A DNA stretch of 7,047 nucleotides, taken from the NCBI GenBank assembly GCA_003453555.1, contig DMLA01000242.1, forward strand, positions 1 through 7,047, written 5' to 3'. How positions within the stretch are numbered: the stretch's first letter is position 1; each line of letters opens with the position of its first letter. Of this stretch, positions 5,651-7,047 are shown in pieces. The DNA is from Chloroflexota bacterium (GTDB lineage: Bacteria > Chloroflexota > Anaerolineae > UBA7937). The notes under the pieces were generated by a model that saw only the letters and a list, made by a program, of their open reading frames with translations, was not told the origin of the DNA and searched no databases. Both the position numbers and the translations under genes were made by a program.

Positions 5651-6933
5651 TATACCCCTCTGTTAGTTGACATAATATTCACTGGTTGGAGACCTCCCGA
5701 TGCAGGGTGGGGGAGGAGGCTTCTCAGGTATGCGAGAGCCCGATCCAGTTGGGGATCGCGCTGGTTCTCGATATCTTCTTGTGTCAGGGGAACTTCGAGA
5801 TCTGGGATAAGGCCAGCCCCTTCGATCTCCTGACCCTGGGGGGTCAGCCAGTGGGCGGTGGTCACATGGATGCTGGAGTGATCGCTAAGTTCGCGAACCG
5901 TCTGGACGGAGCCCTTGCCGAAGGTCTTCTCGCCGATGACGACAGCGCGTTGATGATCGCTCAGGGCCCCAGCCACTATCTCGGCTGCGCTGGCCGTGCC
6001 ACCGTTGACCAAGACGGCAATGGGGGTCTCGGTAGCCAGGCCGCCCTTTTTGGCCGGAAAAGGTTGATCGTTCCCTTCGGCGTCCCGCTGGTAGAGGATG
6101 ACGCCGGTATCGATGAACTGACTGGCTACATCCACTGCCGCCTCGATGAGGCCGCCGGGGTTATTCCTGAGATCTAGGATCAGGCTGGTAGCGCCCTGGC
6201 TTTGCAGTTGAGTGAGAGCGTGTCGTAGCTCCTCATTCGTGCGCTCGCCGAAGAAGGATAAGTTAACGCAGCCGATTCCCTCCTCTTTCAACTCCCAGGT
6301 GACTGTGGGCGGCCTGATCTCTTCTCGGGTGAGTTGGAGGATCAAGGGCTCCAGTTCGCCTTCCCTTCGGATAGTCAGTTCTACCTTACTGCCTACCGGC
6401 CCTCGAATGAGGAGAACGGCCTCGTTTTGAGAGAGGCCAAAGATTTCGGTCCCGTCCACGGCGACGATTATGTCACCGGGACGGATGCCTGCTCTGGAAG
6501 CAGGAGAGTCCCGGAAGGGCGTCACCACGACTAGGTAGCCGTGCTTCATAGTGTATTCGGCGCCGATGCCCCCGTACCGACCCTGGAACTGGGCTTCCTC
6601 TATCTCCCGATCTGGGGGCTCGATGAAGAAAGTATTTGGGTCGCCAAGGGCGGCGAGCATCCCTCGAATGGAGCCGTAGGTCTGGGTCTGGGCATCGGGC
6701 AGTTCTCCATAGAAGTTCTCCTCCACCAGGTTCCACGCTTCCCAGTAGAGCGCGAACTCGGGCGGCTCCTCCGCTGTAGGGTGGAAAATCTCGCTCTCTT
6801 CTACCTTTCCTACATAGGCGGGAATCACCTGGGAAGCGAACCCCACCAGGTAGGAAGCAACAGCCACGATAGTTACCAGGAGAATCAAAGTCAAGCGCTG
6901 GAAGGTCTTATCTGTTATCTGAATTCTTGACAT
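5650..6933 (-). CDS. S41A carboxyl-terminal processing protease (CtpA/Tsp family), first of a tandem pair
   Basis: This is a PDZ-containing S41A serine protease acting on the outer face of the membrane. It has 427 residues. A membrane anchor lies at about 14-36 (LTLILLVTIVAVASYLVGFA), an acidic linker at 43-60, the PDZ domain at about 117-202 (GGIGAEYTMKHGYLVVV, AGIRPGDIIVAVDG) and the peptidase core at about 215-385. LILDLRNNPGG at 251-261 precedes GTASAAEIVAGA at 312-323. The nucleophile is S315, K340 lies 25 residues later in FGKGSVQ, and Q344 completes the active site. The third serine of the usual SASASE motif is alanine here, which is not a catalytic position. A 20-residue tail rich in P, S and G after the conserved AYLRSLL ending is absent from the neighbouring protease. 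The ATG at 6933 is the first possible start after an in-frame TAA. Its ribosome-binding site is weak (only GGGG about 13 nt upstream). Confidence 0.95.
   Translation of the reverse strand: MSRIQITDKTFQRLTLILLVTIVAVASYLVGFASQVIPAYVGKVEESEIFHPTAEEPPEFALYWEAWNLVEENFYGELPDAQTQTYGSIRGMLAALGDPNTFFIEPPDREIEEAQFQGRYGGIGAEYTMKHGYLVVVTPFRDSPASRAGIRPGDIIVAVDGTEIFGLSQNEAVLLIRGPVGSKVELTIRREGELEPLILQLTREEIRPPTVTWELKEEGIGCVNLSFFGERTNEELRHALTQLQSQGATSLILDLRNNPGGLIEAAVDVASQFIDTGVILYQRDAEGNDQPFPAKKGGLATETPIAVLVNGGTASAAEIVAGALSDHQRAVVIGEKTFGKGSVQTVRELSDHSSIHVTTAHWLTPQGQEIEGAGLIPDLEVPLTQEDIENQRDPQLDRALAYLRSLLPHPASGGLQPVNIMSTNRGV
5655..5660 (-). promoter_or_regulatory. Shine-Dalgarno site deciding the GTG start of the second S41 protease
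   Basis: GAGGGG on the - strand, inside the last codons of the upstream protease, is followed by TATA and then the GTG at 5650. The stop TAG and start GTG share one G, a layout suited to re-initiation by the same ribosome. Confidence 0.6.
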
Positions 6934-7047
6934 AATGGCTTATGCCCCGTCTCAAATTCTACCACTCTTTATAATGGGGAGCAAATTAGCTAAAATTCAT
7001 AGTTGCTGAATTACTAATACCTTACCCAAGGGCACCTGGTAAAGATC
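6934..7047 (-). other. AT-rich leader upstream of the protease-smpB operon
   Basis: This stretch is noncoding on both strands as far as visible and distinctly more AT-rich than the genes, as expected for a promoter region. I see no complete hairpin, repeat or riboswitch. The window ends before any upstream gene appears. Confidence 0.5.
6956..6984 (-). promoter_or_regulatory. Possible sigma70-type promoter of the protease-protease-smpB operon
   Basis: On the - strand TAGAAT (6956-6961, 5 of 6 to TATAAT) is preceded by a 17-nt spacer and TTGCTC (6979-6984, only 3 of 6 to TTGACA). Transcription would begin near 6949, some 15 nt before the ATG. A second -10-like TATAAA a little upstream lacks a matching -35. 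The strength of the match is modest. Confidence 0.35.

Noticed and set aside
5686..6177. 163-residue open frame on the + strand across the first S41 protease
   Set aside because: It is antisense to the conserved peptidase domain. A similar open frame appears at the matching part of the second protease, as expected from shared codon patterns.
1..7047. CRISPR array, insertion sequence, phage, toxin-antitoxin or defence genes
   Set aside because: I saw no regularly spaced repeats, transposase or integrase motifs, or defence domains. All intact genes are metabolic or quality-control housekeeping families.

Overview
The window reads as an ordinary chromosomal segment of a bacterium, GC-rich but not extreme, with tightly packed genes on two opposed strands. 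An oxygen-sensitive 2-oxoacid:ferredoxin oxidoreductase subunit beside molybdenum-cofactor genes suggests an anaerobic or microaerophilic lifestyle. The style of the MTA phosphorylase, the MobB with a C-terminal extension and the S41 peptidase/SmpB pairing would fit a Chloroflexota-like or similar deep-branching uncultivated lineage. That placement is a low-confidence impression, because no rRNA or other phylogenetic marker is present.

Left part, + strand (1-2081): the end of moeA (molybdopterin molybdenumtransferase), mobB (GTP-binding Mo-cofactor protein with a C-terminal extension) and the beta subunit of a KorB-type 2-oxoacid:ferredoxin oxidoreductase. All three overlap at their ends (4 bp and 17 bp), so they are probably one transcript. 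The alpha and gamma subunits that normally accompany the beta subunit are not in the window.

Middle (2082-2343): a 262-bp gap between convergent genes. It holds no recognisable gene but contains two strong hairpins. One of them, followed by a T6 run on the - strand, is a good terminator for mtnP.

Right part, - strand, read from 6933 down to 2344: two tandem, similar but diverged S41A carboxyl-terminal processing proteases (TAG/GTG joined by one base), then smpB (ATGA overlap), then a frame-broken multi-spanning membrane protein (about 4003-3300), then mtnP (S-methyl-5'-thioadenosine phosphorylase) with its own sigma70-type promoter. Coupling both membrane-anchored tail-specific proteases with SmpB, the tmRNA partner of trans-translation, makes sense as a protein quality-control unit: SmpB-tmRNA tags stalled products, and Tsp/Prc-type proteases are known to recognise nonpolar C-terminal tails outside the cytoplasm.

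I looked for an unknown system and found no convincing one. The items most worth a second look are the protease-protease-SmpB operon, the disrupted membrane gene behind it, the KorB subunit without its partners in a Mo-cofactor operon, and the paired hairpins in the convergent gap.
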